From contig JACKJP010000004.1 of NCBI GenBank assembly GCA_020637895.1, forward strand, positions 124,001 through 188,000: DNA of 64,000 nucleotides, given 5' to 3'. This stretch comes from Rhodobiaceae bacterium. Lineage in GTDB: Bacteria > Pseudomonadota > Alphaproteobacteria > Rhizobiales > Tepidamorphaceae. The first letter of the stretch is position 1; each line of letters starts with the position of its first letter. This document shows, in pieces, positions 24,676 to 32,127 of the stretch. The notes beneath the pieces were generated by a model. The model worked only from the letters and a program-made list of their open reading frames with translations. It was not told the DNA's origin and did not search any database. The position numbers were made by a program, and so were the translations under genes.

Positions 24676-25629
24676 ATGAACCAGCAGACTGCGAAGTCGG
24701 ACGAGGATATGGAGCGCAGGCTGGCCGCCTATGTCGGCCGCCAGTACGGTGCCATTTACGCCTGGGACAGGGTGAATGCGCCAATGATCCGTCATTGGGC
24801 GGAAGCACTCGACTACGATTACCCGCTTCTGGACCCCGAGATCGCGAAATCAACGCGCCATCGCGAGCTGGTCGCTCCCGCTTCAATGCTTCAGGTGTGG
24901 CTGATGCCCGGTCTGAAGAACCAACGCCTGCCGGTTCTGACCTGTCCGACCCCGCGAACTTTTCAAGATTCTGGAAGAGCACGGTTATATCGGCATCATC
25001 GCAACGGACTGCGACCAGGAATATTTCCGCGCCCGCTCAAGGTCGGCGAACTGATCACGACATCGACAATCGTCGAGAAGGTGTCGGAGCGCAAGAACAC
25101 GCGGCTCGGACCGGGGTATTTCACGACGTTCCTTCAGGAATATCACGACGAACAGGGTGGCGTTGTCGGTACGATGCGCCTGCGCATCCTCCGCTACCAC
25201 CCGGAAGGCCAAAGGCTGAAGCAGCTGCCAGCGAGGCCCGCGCCACCGCAGCCCGGCATCAGCCAGGACACAGCGCAATTCTGGGAAGGACTGAAGCAGA
25301 ACAAACTGCTGATCCAGAAATGCTCCGACTGCGGCACGCTCATTCACCCGCCCGAACCGGTATGCCGAAATTGTCAGTCACTGGACCTCGGGACGATCGA
25401 GGCATCGGGAAAAGGCACGGTATTCTCGTTCGTCGTCGCCCATCACCCGAAAGTCGCTGCCTTCGACTACCCGCACCCGATTGGCCTCGTCGAACTCGAC
25501 GAGGGGGTGAGGATCGTCGCGCCGCTGACCGGCGTCGATCCAGGAGAGATCGAAATCGGCATGAAGGTCGTCGTCGAGTTCGACAATGTCGAGGGACAGA
25601 ACCGCCTGCCGAAATTTCGGCCGTCCTGA
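24676..25629 (+). CDS. MaoC-like hydratase N-terminus fused to DUF35 (ChsH2-like); local frame slip
   Basis: A 317-aa two-domain protein. Residues 1-180 are MaoC_dehydratase-N-like hotdog sequence (APMIRHWAEALDYDYPLLDPE, LVAPASMLQVWLMPGL, LKVGELITTSTIVEKVSERKNTRLGPGYFTTF). Residues about 205-317 are a DUF35 unit with zinc ribbon C216/C219/C230/C233 and an OB-fold (GTVFSFVVAHHP). This fusion is that of mycobacterial ChsH2, whose MaoC half pairs with ChsH1 and whose DUF35 half activates the Ltp2 aldolase. Oddity: codons over about 24960-25035 read nonsense (TFQDSGRARLYRHH) while another frame reads FKILEEHGYIGIIATDCDQ, the expected core; two compensating indels are implied. It heads a five-gene rightward operon. 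Confidence 0.88.
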   Translation: MNQQTAKSDEDMERRLAAYVGRQYGAIYAWDRVNAPMIRHWAEALDYDYPLLDPEIAKSTRHRELVAPASMLQVWLMPGLKNQRLPVLTCPTPRTFQDSGRARLYRHHRNGLRPGIFPRPLKVGELITTSTIVEKVSERKNTRLGPGYFTTFLQEYHDEQGGVVGTMRLRILRYHPEGQRLKQLPARPAPPQPGISQDTAQFWEGLKQNKLLIQKCSDCGTLIHPPEPVCRNCQSLDLGTIEASGKGTVFSFVVAHHPKVAAFDYPHPIGLVELDEGVRIVAPLTGVDPGEIEIGMKVVVEFDNVEGQNRLPKFRPS

Positions 25630-25646
25630 TCGCCTGGATGTAAGTC

Positions 25647-26750
25647 ATGGACTTTTCGTTCAACGCCGATCAGGAAGCGATCCGCGACCTCGCGCAATCA
25701 GTCTTTGCAGACTATTGCGGCGATGAGCGTATCCGTAAGCTTTCCGAAAGCGGCACGGTGTTCGACAAGGATCTGTGGGCGCAGCTCGCCGGCACGGGCT
25801 TGATCGGCCTTGCCGCTATGGAAGATATCGGCGGCAGCGCACAGGGACTTCTTGAACTGTCGACGGTGCTGGAGGCACAGGGCCGGCATGTTGCTCCTGT
25901 CCCGCTCTGGACAAGCCAGCTTGTCGGGCTGGCAATCGGCGCATTCGACACATCACCGGCGCTCAGGGAAATCGCCCGATCGATCCATGCCGGCCAGTCG
26001 AGCGCGACAATCTGGACCGAGGCGCCGTCCAGCGCACCGGTCCGGGCGACGCAGGATGGCAATGGCTGGCGGCTGGATGGCTTCGTCTCCGCGCTGATCT
26101 GGGGCAAGGCCGTGGACTGGGCGCTCCTGCCCGTCGAAACCGGCGACGGTACCCGTTTCGCCCTGCTCAATCTCGCTGACCCCGCAATTCATTCCGTTGA
26201 CGGCGAGCTGACCAATCAGATGCCTGTCGCGGATCTCACGCTTTCCGGCGTCCGAATGACCGATGACCACCTGCTGCCGGCGGCGATGTCCGGCGACTGG
26301 CTGGAGACGCGAACGGCCCTCTGCAAGGCTTCTCTTCAGCTTGGTGTCGTGGAGGAAGCGTTGCGCCGCGCGGCCGGATATCTCGGCGAACGCGAGCAGT
26401 TCGGCCGGCCCATCGGCAGCTTCCAGGGTGTCGCCATGCGCATGGCGGATTCCTACATCGAGGTTGAACTGCTGCGCTCGATCCAGCTGCGGCTGGCCTG
26501 GCTGCTCGACAACGGTCTCGATGCGACCGACGCGGCGCGGGTTGCACATTTTCACGCCGCGGAAGCTGGCTACATCGTCGGTCATACCGCGATCCACTAT
26601 CACGGCGGTGTAGGCGCCGATCTGACCCACCCCATTCACCGCTTCTATCTCTGGAGCCGGACGCTGGAGATGACCGGCGGCGGCGCGGAAGCCCAGCTTA
26701 ACGCGATCGGCAACCAGTTGCCGGCGATCATCGGAGAGGATCTGTCATGA
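25647..26750 (+). CDS. Acyl-CoA dehydrogenase, divergent subunit (ChsE1/FadE28-like position)
   Basis: A 367-aa acyl-CoA dehydrogenase-fold protein. It starts MDFSFNADQEAIRDLAQSVFADYC and contains LQLGVVEEALRRAAGYLGEREQFGRPIGSFQGVAMRMAD, but its middle domain lacks the GYTEPGSGTD-type motif seen in the second dehydrogenase of the operon. That division of labour matches heterotetrameric steroid side-chain dehydrogenases, where the two subunits share one active site. The ATG lies 17 bp after the MaoC-DUF35 stop; its stop overlaps the next start (ATGA). Confidence 0.9.
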   Translation: MDFSFNADQEAIRDLAQSVFADYCGDERIRKLSESGTVFDKDLWAQLAGTGLIGLAAMEDIGGSAQGLLELSTVLEAQGRHVAPVPLWTSQLVGLAIGAFDTSPALREIARSIHAGQSSATIWTEAPSSAPVRATQDGNGWRLDGFVSALIWGKAVDWALLPVETGDGTRFALLNLADPAIHSVDGELTNQMPVADLTLSGVRMTDDHLLPAAMSGDWLETRTALCKASLQLGVVEEALRRAAGYLGEREQFGRPIGSFQGVAMRMADSYIEVELLRSIQLRLAWLLDNGLDATDAARVAHFHAAEAGYIVGHTAIHYHGGVGADLTHPIHRFYLWSRTLEMTGGGAEAQLNAIGNQLPAIIGEDLS

Positions 26751-27166
26751 CGAAACCACGGGGACGGACATTCGAGGATGTGAGGGTTGGCGAAACGCTG
26801 CCCGGCTACGAATTGCCGATGACGCTGACGAGTGTCGCTGCGGCGGCTGTAGCCACCCGCGACTATCAGCCGGTCCATCATGACGTCGCCTGGACGCAGC
26901 AGATGGGCAGCAAGACCGTATTCATGAACACCCATTCCACCGCGGGTTTCATCGAGAAGATGGTCATGGAATGGGCTGGCCCGGACGCCTTCATGCGGCG
27001 GATCGCCTTCAAGATGGGGGCACCCAACTATGCCGGCGATTCCATGAAGGCCAAGGGCACGGTGACGGCCTGCCATGCCGATACGCGCGTCGTCGAAATC
27101 GACGTCGCGATCAGCAACTCCATCGGCGACCATGCCACCGGCACGGTCTCCGTGACGCTGCCCTGA
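26747..27166 (+). CDS. MaoC-family enoyl-CoA hydratase (ChsH1-like)
   Basis: A 139-aa single hotdog protein. The hydratase motif is seen as TRDYQPVHHDVAW, with the catalytic aspartate/histidine pair, and the sequence ends DHATGTVSVTLP. In the mycobacterial system ChsH1 of this size pairs with the MaoC half of ChsH2 to make the active hydratase; the same pairing with the 24676 product is likely. The start overlaps the dehydrogenase stop by 4 bp. Confidence 0.9.
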   Translation: MTKPRGRTFEDVRVGETLPGYELPMTLTSVAAAAVATRDYQPVHHDVAWTQQMGSKTVFMNTHSTAGFIEKMVMEWAGPDAFMRRIAFKMGAPNYAGDSMKAKGTVTACHADTRVVEIDVAISNSIGDHATGTVSVTLP

Positions 27167-27177
27167 AGAGGTCGATC

Positions 27178-28356
27178 ATGGACAGGAAACTGAGCGGTAT
27201 CGCATCCATTGCCGGGATCGGCGCGACGGAATTCTCCAAGGACTCCGGCCGCACGGAAATGCGCCTTGCGGTCGAAGCGAGCCTTGCCGCACTCGACGAC
27301 GCTGGCATCGAACCGGCGGAAGTCGACGGCATCTGCACCTTCACGATGGACAACAACCCGGAAGTCGATTTGCACCGCATGATCGGCGGCAGGGAGCTGA
27401 AGTTCTTCACGCGCATCAATTATGGCGGCGGCGGTGCGGCGGCACCGCTGATGCAGGCGATGATGGCGGTAGCGACGGGCGCGGCCAGTGTCGTCCTGTG
27501 TTTCCGCGCGATGAACGAACGGTCCTGGTACCGCTTCGGCGCGGGAACTCCGTCCACGGAGAACCCGCAATACACCAACGCCAATCACTATGCCTGGTAC
27601 CTGCCCGCGGGGCTCAACACGCCTGCCTCCTATGTCGGGATGGCGGCGCGGCGCTACATGCACAAATACGGTGCGACGAGCGAGGACTACGGGCGCGTAT
27701 CGGTATCGGCCCGTGCCTTCGCCGCGACCAATCCAAAGGCCTTCTTTTACGAAAAACCGATCACGCTCGAAGACCACCAGGCATCGCGATGGATCGTCGA
27801 GCCGCTCCACCTTCTCGATTGTTGCCAGGAAAGCGACGGTGCTGTGGCGCTGATCGTCACCTCAACCGAGCGTGCGCGGAAACTGAAGAACAAGCCGGCC
27901 GTCATCCGCGCCGCCGCGCAGGGTGCGACCGCGGGGCAACACCGCATGACCAGCTATTACGAGCGTGAGGACCTGACCGGCAATCCGGAAATGAGCCTTG
28001 TCGCGCGCCAGCTCTGGGACCAGAGCGGACTGAGCCCACGCGATATACAGAGCGCGATCATCTACGATCACTTTACCCCGTTCGTTCTGACGCAACTTGA
28101 GGAGTTCGGTTTCTGCGGACGCGGCGAAGCCAAGGACTTCCTGCGCTCAGGCGAACATACGAGGACCGGTTCCCTGCCCATCAACCCCAACGGTGGCCAG
28201 CTCGGCGAGGCCTATATCCACGGCATGAACGGCATTGCCGAGGCCGTGCGGCAGATCCGCGGCACCGCCGTCAACCAGCTTGCCGGCATCGAGAACATGG
28301 TCATCACCGCCGGCACCGGCGTGCCGACCAGCGGCCTCATCCTCGGCAGGGACTAG
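27178..28356 (+). CDS. Ltp2-like thiolase-fold aldolase
   Basis: A 392-aa thiolase-superfamily protein. ASIAGIGATEFSKDSGRTEMRLAVEASLAALDDAGIEP opens it; CCQESDGAVALIVTSTERARK and IIYDHFTPFVLTQLEEFGFCGRGEAKDF follow, and it ends PINPNGGQLGEAYIHGMNGIAEAVRQ. The YDHFTP segment matches the position of the tyrosine used by Ltp2 retro-aldolases. Partner of the DUF35 domain encoded three genes upstream. It would cleave a 3-hydroxyacyl-CoA with a tertiary alcohol into propionyl-CoA and a ketone (inference from igr homology). The ATG at 27178 has AGAGG 5 bases upstream. Confidence 0.9.
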   Translation: MDRKLSGIASIAGIGATEFSKDSGRTEMRLAVEASLAALDDAGIEPAEVDGICTFTMDNNPEVDLHRMIGGRELKFFTRINYGGGGAAAPLMQAMMAVATGAASVVLCFRAMNERSWYRFGAGTPSTENPQYTNANHYAWYLPAGLNTPASYVGMAARRYMHKYGATSEDYGRVSVSARAFAATNPKAFFYEKPITLEDHQASRWIVEPLHLLDCCQESDGAVALIVTSTERARKLKNKPAVIRAAAQGATAGQHRMTSYYEREDLTGNPEMSLVARQLWDQSGLSPRDIQSAIIYDHFTPFVLTQLEEFGFCGRGEAKDFLRSGEHTRTGSLPINPNGGQLGEAYIHGMNGIAEAVRQIRGTAVNQLAGIENMVITAGTGVPTSGLILGRD

Positions 28357-28366
28357 GGGCGCGGAG

Positions 28367-29539
28367 ATGCATTGCGCGCTGACCGACAGGCAGATCGCCC
28401 TCAGGAAGGAAATCCGTTCCTATTACGACCGGCTGCTGACACCCGATCTGAAAGAGCTGCTGCGCGTTCACGCGGCAACGCCTACCTACAAGGAAGTCAT
28501 TCGCCAGATGGGCAAGGATGGCTGGCTTGCGGTCGGGTGGCCGGAGCAATATGGCGGCCGTGGCTACGGGCCGGTCGAGCAGCTCATATTCGTACAGGAA
28601 ACGCTCAGGGCGGGCGCACCCCTGCCCTTCGTCACGCTCAGCACCGTCGGCCCGACGCTGATGACCTACGGGTCGGAGGCGCACAAGCGCTTCTTTCTGC
28701 CAAAGATCGCGGCCGGCGAAATGCACTTCGCCATCGGCTATACCGAACCGGGTTCAGGAACGGACCTTGCAAGCCTGAAAACGACCGCCGTGCGGCGCGG
28801 TGACGAATTCATCGTCAATGGCAACAAGCTCTTCACCAGCCACGCGGAAGGAGCCGACTACATCTGGCTTGCGGTTCGCACTGATCCTGATGTCGCCAAG
28901 CACCGGGGTATTTCGATCCTGATGGTGGATACCAGGGCGCCCGGTTTCTCCCTTACACCCATAGACACCGTTGCCGGCATGCATACGAACGTGACCTACT
29001 ATAATGACGTGCGTGTGCCGGCCGACATGCTGGTCGGGGAACTCAACCAGGGCTGGCGGCTCATCACCTCACAGCTCAATCATGAACGTATCGGCATCGC
29101 GGCGCGTGGCATCTTCGGTGAGGACATGTACGAGCGCGTCCTCGCCTGGGCACGGCAGCCCGGACCTGACGGAACGCGTCCGATCGACCGGCCGCTCGCG
29201 CGCCGTCTGATGGCTGATGCGTACGCGCGGCTTGAAAGCCTTCGCTGGCTCAATTATCGCCTCGCCGCCAGCCTGCAGGGCGCGCAACCTGGCCCTGCCT
29301 TCCCATCCGCCGCCAAGGTTCAGGGCGTAGAGACGCTGATAAAGGTCTATCGCGATCTGCAGCAGGTCGTCGGCCTTGGCGGGCTGATCACACACGGCAG
29401 TCCGGCACAGGTGCTCGCCGGCGATCTGGAACTCAACTACCGCAAATGCCAGCTCAACACCTATGGCGGCGGCAGCGGTGAAGTCATGCGCGAGATGGTC
29501 GCGCATTTCGGCCTCGGCATGCCGCGCACCTCACGCTGA
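28367..29539 (+). CDS. Acyl-CoA dehydrogenase, canonical subunit (ChsE2/FadE29-like position)
   Basis: A 390-aa acyl-CoA dehydrogenase. Motifs are GWPEQYGGRGYGPVEQLIF, IGYTEPGSGTDLASLKTTA, VNGNKLFTSHAEGADY and a C-terminal LNTYGGGSGEVMREMVAHFGLGMPR. It complements the divergent subunit at 25647 and probably forms an alpha2beta2 enzyme with it. The ATG at 28367 follows GGGGCGCGGAG and lies 10 bp after the aldolase stop. Last gene of the rightward operon; it converges on the CoA-transferase at 29547. Confidence 0.92.
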   Translation: MHCALTDRQIALRKEIRSYYDRLLTPDLKELLRVHAATPTYKEVIRQMGKDGWLAVGWPEQYGGRGYGPVEQLIFVQETLRAGAPLPFVTLSTVGPTLMTYGSEAHKRFFLPKIAAGEMHFAIGYTEPGSGTDLASLKTTAVRRGDEFIVNGNKLFTSHAEGADYIWLAVRTDPDVAKHRGISILMVDTRAPGFSLTPIDTVAGMHTNVTYYNDVRVPADMLVGELNQGWRLITSQLNHERIGIAARGIFGEDMYERVLAWARQPGPDGTRPIDRPLARRLMADAYARLESLRWLNYRLAASLQGAQPGPAFPSAAKVQGVETLIKVYRDLQQVVGLGGLITHGSPAQVLAGDLELNYRKCQLNTYGGGSGEVMREMVAHFGLGMPRTSR

Positions 29540-29546
29540 AGCAAGA

Positions 29547-30746
29547 TCAGGCGGCTTGTCCGAGAACGCCTTTCTGCTTCATGTCAGCAATTGCCTCCGC
29601 GGAAATGCCGAACTCGGCCAGGACCTCTTCGCTATGCTCGCCAAGGCCCGGCGCGGGCCGGCTCCCGTCAACCGGCGTCTTCGACATTTCGATCGGCGTC
29701 GGCGCATAGCGAAGTACGCCTTCGCTCGGATGCTCCTCGGTCTTCCAGAATCCGACGCTATCAAGATGCGGATCGCTGAGCAGTTCTTCCAGCGTACTGG
29801 CAACCGCATGCGGCACATCGGCCTTGGTGAGAATTTCGACCCATTCGGCACGCGTCTTCTTGGCGACCTGCCTTCCGACCTCGGCCCAGAAACCCGGCTG
29901 GTCAGCCTGGCGTGCGGCGTGCAGCTTGTAGCGCGGGTCATGCTCGAGCTCGACGTCGCCAATGCCCCGCGCGAAGCGCTGCCAATGAGGATCGGTATAG
30001 GGCAGCACGCACATGTAATGCCCGTCGCTTGTACGGAAGGGACGCCTCGACCCGCTGGAAATCGGCTCATAGCCCATCTTTCCAAGCGGCGGCTGAAAGT
30101 TCTCTCCCCACAGATGTTCGATCGTGTTGAAGGCAACCATCGACTCAAACATCGGCACGTTGATTTCCTGCCCCTCGCCGGTTCGCGCCTGATGCGCGAG
30201 CGCGGCATTCACAGCCATCGCAGCCTGCAGAGCCGAAACCTTGTCGGCAAAGATGGAGGGAATGTAGCGGGGCTCGCCCGCCGCGACCGATTGCAGCATC
30301 GCAAGGCCCGAATGCGCCTGGATGACATCGTCGTATGCCGGCCTTCCGGCAAGTTCGCCGCGATTTGAATAGCCGCTGACATGGCAATAGATGATCGACG
30401 GATTGATCGCCGACAGTTCCTTGTATGAAAGGCCTATGCGCGCAGCGGCATCGATGCGCACCGAGTGAAGGATTACATCCGCCTTTTTCACCAACGCGGC
30501 GAGCGCCGGTTTTGCCTCGGGCTTCTTCAGATCGAGCACGATGCTGCGCTTGCAACGGTTCGAATTGAGAAAGAACGACGCCATGTTCGGCGACCGGCGC
30601 GGCCCGATACGGCGCGTCAGATCGCCTTCGGGCGATTCAATCTTGATGACGTCTGCGCCAAGATCGCCGAGATACTGGGTCGCCATCGGCCCGACGATCA
30701 TCGTGGCGAATTCGAGAACGGTTATTCCGCTGAGTGGCCCGGGCAA
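29547..30746 (-). CDS. CaiB/BaiF family CoA-transferase
   Basis: A class III CoA-transferase of about 399 aa. GITVLEFATMIVGPMATQYLGDLGADVIKIE, FLNSNRCKRSIVLDLKKPE, HSVRIDAAARIGLSYKEL and SIFADKVSAL, the last holding the catalytic aspartate. I favour a TTG start at 30746, because GGGGAGCGAGG stands directly before it; a GTG at 30815 would add 23 residues and overlap the AT-rich promoter. It is the only leftward gene between the igr-like operon and the TetR gene. Confidence 0.9.
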   Translation of the reverse strand: MPGPLSGITVLEFATMIVGPMATQYLGDLGADVIKIESPEGDLTRRIGPRRSPNMASFFLNSNRCKRSIVLDLKKPEAKPALAALVKKADVILHSVRIDAAARIGLSYKELSAINPSIIYCHVSGYSNRGELAGRPAYDDVIQAHSGLAMLQSVAAGEPRYIPSIFADKVSALQAAMAVNAALAHQARTGEGQEINVPMFESMVAFNTIEHLWGENFQPPLGKMGYEPISSGSRRPFRTSDGHYMCVLPYTDPHWQRFARGIGDVELEHDPRYKLHAARQADQPGFWAEVGRQVAKKTRAEWVEILTKADVPHAVASTLEELLSDPHLDSVGFWKTEEHPSEGVLRYAPTPIEMSKTPVDGSRPAPGLGEHSEEVLAEFGISAEAIADMKQKGVLGQAA

Positions 30747-30795
30747 TTCCTCGCTCCCCTGAATTTTGTTTCCGCATGCAGTGGCGGCTTCAGGG

Positions 30796-30803
30796 GAGTA
30801 TAT
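30796..30803 (+). promoter_or_regulatory. GAGTATAT element upstream of the CoA-transferase
   Basis: An AT-rich patch GAGTATATAAAATATTT lies 50 bp upstream of the preferred TTG start and next to the TetR gene. It shares GAGTATA with the TetR gene's own upstream region. Confidence 0.35.
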
Positions 30804-30897
30804 AAAATATTTCACCGGTAAGGAAAAGATACTAACGCGTATTTCCGCGAAAAACCTTCCGCCGCGATGAGTCTATTTGCGCGTTGATTTTTTGGAC

Positions 30898-31530
30898 CTA
30901 CGCGACGGGCTGCGGCGCCCCGGTCACCATTTGAAGGATCATCGCGCTCAGCTCCTCTGACACATTTTCCAGGGTGAGGCGACGCTTGGGCCGGTACCAG
31001 ACATAGGCCCAGCTGACCATGCCGCCGATCGCAAGCGCAGCCATCCGGGCGTCATGCAGCTTGAACTCGCCGCTGGTAATGCCGTCATTGATAAGGCCTG
31101 TGAGCTTGCGATCGAAATCGCGCCGCATGTCGTTGATGCGTTCCCAGTCGGCCGGGTTCAGATTCTTCTCCTCGCGAGAGAAGATGGCCATGTGCATCTG
31201 GCTCGTCAGCACAGCGGTGACGAACCGCTGGCCGAGCAGGCGCATCTTGTCGGTCGGCGATGACTTCAGCGGAATGACGCTGTCGATGGCCTCAAGCGAA
31301 GAGGTAATGGCGCGCGAACAGATCTCGGCAAGCAGTTCTGTCTTCGAGCTGAAATGGGCATAAATGAACGGCTTGGTCACACCCATGCGTTCCGCTACGG
31401 CATCAAGCGTTGTGTTCTCATAACCGTGCTCGTAAAACAGCTCCACCGCAGCTTCGATTGTGCGTGCACGTTTCAACGCGGCGACTTCGTCGCGGATCCC
31501 GGCCGGTCTTGCTTTTGGTGTCGAGGCCAT
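30898..31530 (-). CDS. TetR-family transcriptional regulator
   Basis: A 210-aa TetR/AcrR-type repressor. The N-terminal helix-turn-helix reads TLDAVAERMGVTKPFIYAHFSSKTELLAEIC (residues about 40-70), followed by an all-helical ligand domain (FVTAVLTSQMHMAIFSREEKNL; LAIGGMVSWAYVWYRPKRRLT) typical of regulators that sense acyl-CoA or fatty acids, though the ligand is not readable. It is the only TetR gene in the window. Its promoter carries GAGTATACGGTAG, related to the inverted repeat at 24622, which points to autoregulation and control of the igr-like operon. Confidence 0.92.
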   Translation of the reverse strand: MASTPKARPAGIRDEVAALKRARTIEAAVELFYEHGYENTTLDAVAERMGVTKPFIYAHFSSKTELLAEICSRAITSSLEAIDSVIPLKSSPTDKMRLLGQRFVTAVLTSQMHMAIFSREEKNLNPADWERINDMRRDFDRKLTGLINDGITSGEFKLHDARMAALAIGGMVSWAYVWYRPKRRLTLENVSEELSAMILQMVTGAPQPVA

Positions 31531-31560
31531 GGGTATTCCTTTAATCTCTTGGGTAGGGGA

Positions 31561-31576
31561 ATCTACCGTATACTCC
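31561..31576 (-). promoter_or_regulatory. GGAGTATACGGTAGAT element in the TetR promoter
   Basis: About 31-46 bp upstream of the TetR ATG, the minus strand reads GGAGTATACGGTAGAT. It contains the self-complementary GTATAC and the word TATACGGTAG that also borders the 24622 inverted repeat. Likely autoregulatory operator. Confidence 0.45.
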
Positions 31577-31617
31577 TTAAATTCCTAACAATCCAATCCC
31601 CGCGCCCAACCGCTTTG

Positions 31618-31645
31618 TTGCCGCCCGGCCTGGGCCAGGCGGCAA
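31618..31645. terminator. Hairpin downstream of the DUF35 gene
   Basis: TTGCCGCC ... GGCGGCAA, an 8-bp stem with an internally palindromic GGCCTGGGCC loop, sits 10 bp past the stop of the leftward DUF35 gene and before the TetR promoter. There is no clear U-tract, so termination strength is uncertain. Confidence 0.5.
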
Positions 31646-31655
31646 TACATTGTCC

Positions 31656-32108
31656 TCAATCCAGTTCGAACCAGAAATCGAGTACGTCACCGACGCGCTT
31701 GTCGGCGAACTTCGCCGTGACGCGCGTCCCGACCTTGAGGATCTCGGCGGCCTTGTGCGGGTCTTTCAGATCAACGCCCTTGAAGAAGCCGCCAATCGCC
31801 GTGTCGGCGCCGTCCAACTGGACATAACCGAACGCATAGGGCGGCTCGGGCAGGTTCTCGAAAGGCTCATAGACGATCGTGAAGGCCTCGATCTTTCCAC
31901 CGGGACCGACCTCGACCCAGTCGGTCGTAGGCTCCAGCGTCTGATCGGAGAATGCCCGCGGCGGTACCAGCACGCGGCCGGACTTCGCACAGCGGCGGCC
32001 GTAGATCTTCGCATTGTCGCGAAGCTGAACGTAGAACCAGCTCGCCACCTCACCCAGCGCGTGCGTGTAGGTGATCTTCCAGTCTTCCTTGCGCTTCAAC
32101 AGTTCCAT
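31656..32108 (-). CDS. DUF35/OB-fold protein with degenerate zinc ribbon
   Basis: A 150-aa OB-fold protein. The domain is seen in EAFTIVYEPFENLPEPPYAFGYVQLDGADTAIGGFF and VGTRVTAKFADKR. Unlike the two other DUF35 proteins in the window it lacks the CxxC pairs: the ribbon region reads YGRRCAKSGRVLVPPRAFSD with one cysteine. The ATG at 32108 follows GGGAATGAG. It lies 19 bp downstream of a thiolase-like gene on the same strand and presumably serves the two thiolase-like proteins encoded upstream. Confidence 0.85.
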   Translation of the reverse strand: MELLKRKEDWKITYTHALGEVASWFYVQLRDNAKIYGRRCAKSGRVLVPPRAFSDQTLEPTTDWVEVGPGGKIEAFTIVYEPFENLPEPPYAFGYVQLDGADTAIGGFFKGVDLKDPHKAAEILKVGTRVTAKFADKRVGDVLDFWFELD

Positions 32109-32127
32109 TTTCTCATTCCCTCTCAAA

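Noticed and set aside
24676..29539. Calling the operon a cholesterol degradation operon with igr gene symbols
   Set aside because: Architecture matches, but no ring-degradation genes or sterol importer (Mce4) are present, so assigning the substrate or gene symbols would over-reach.
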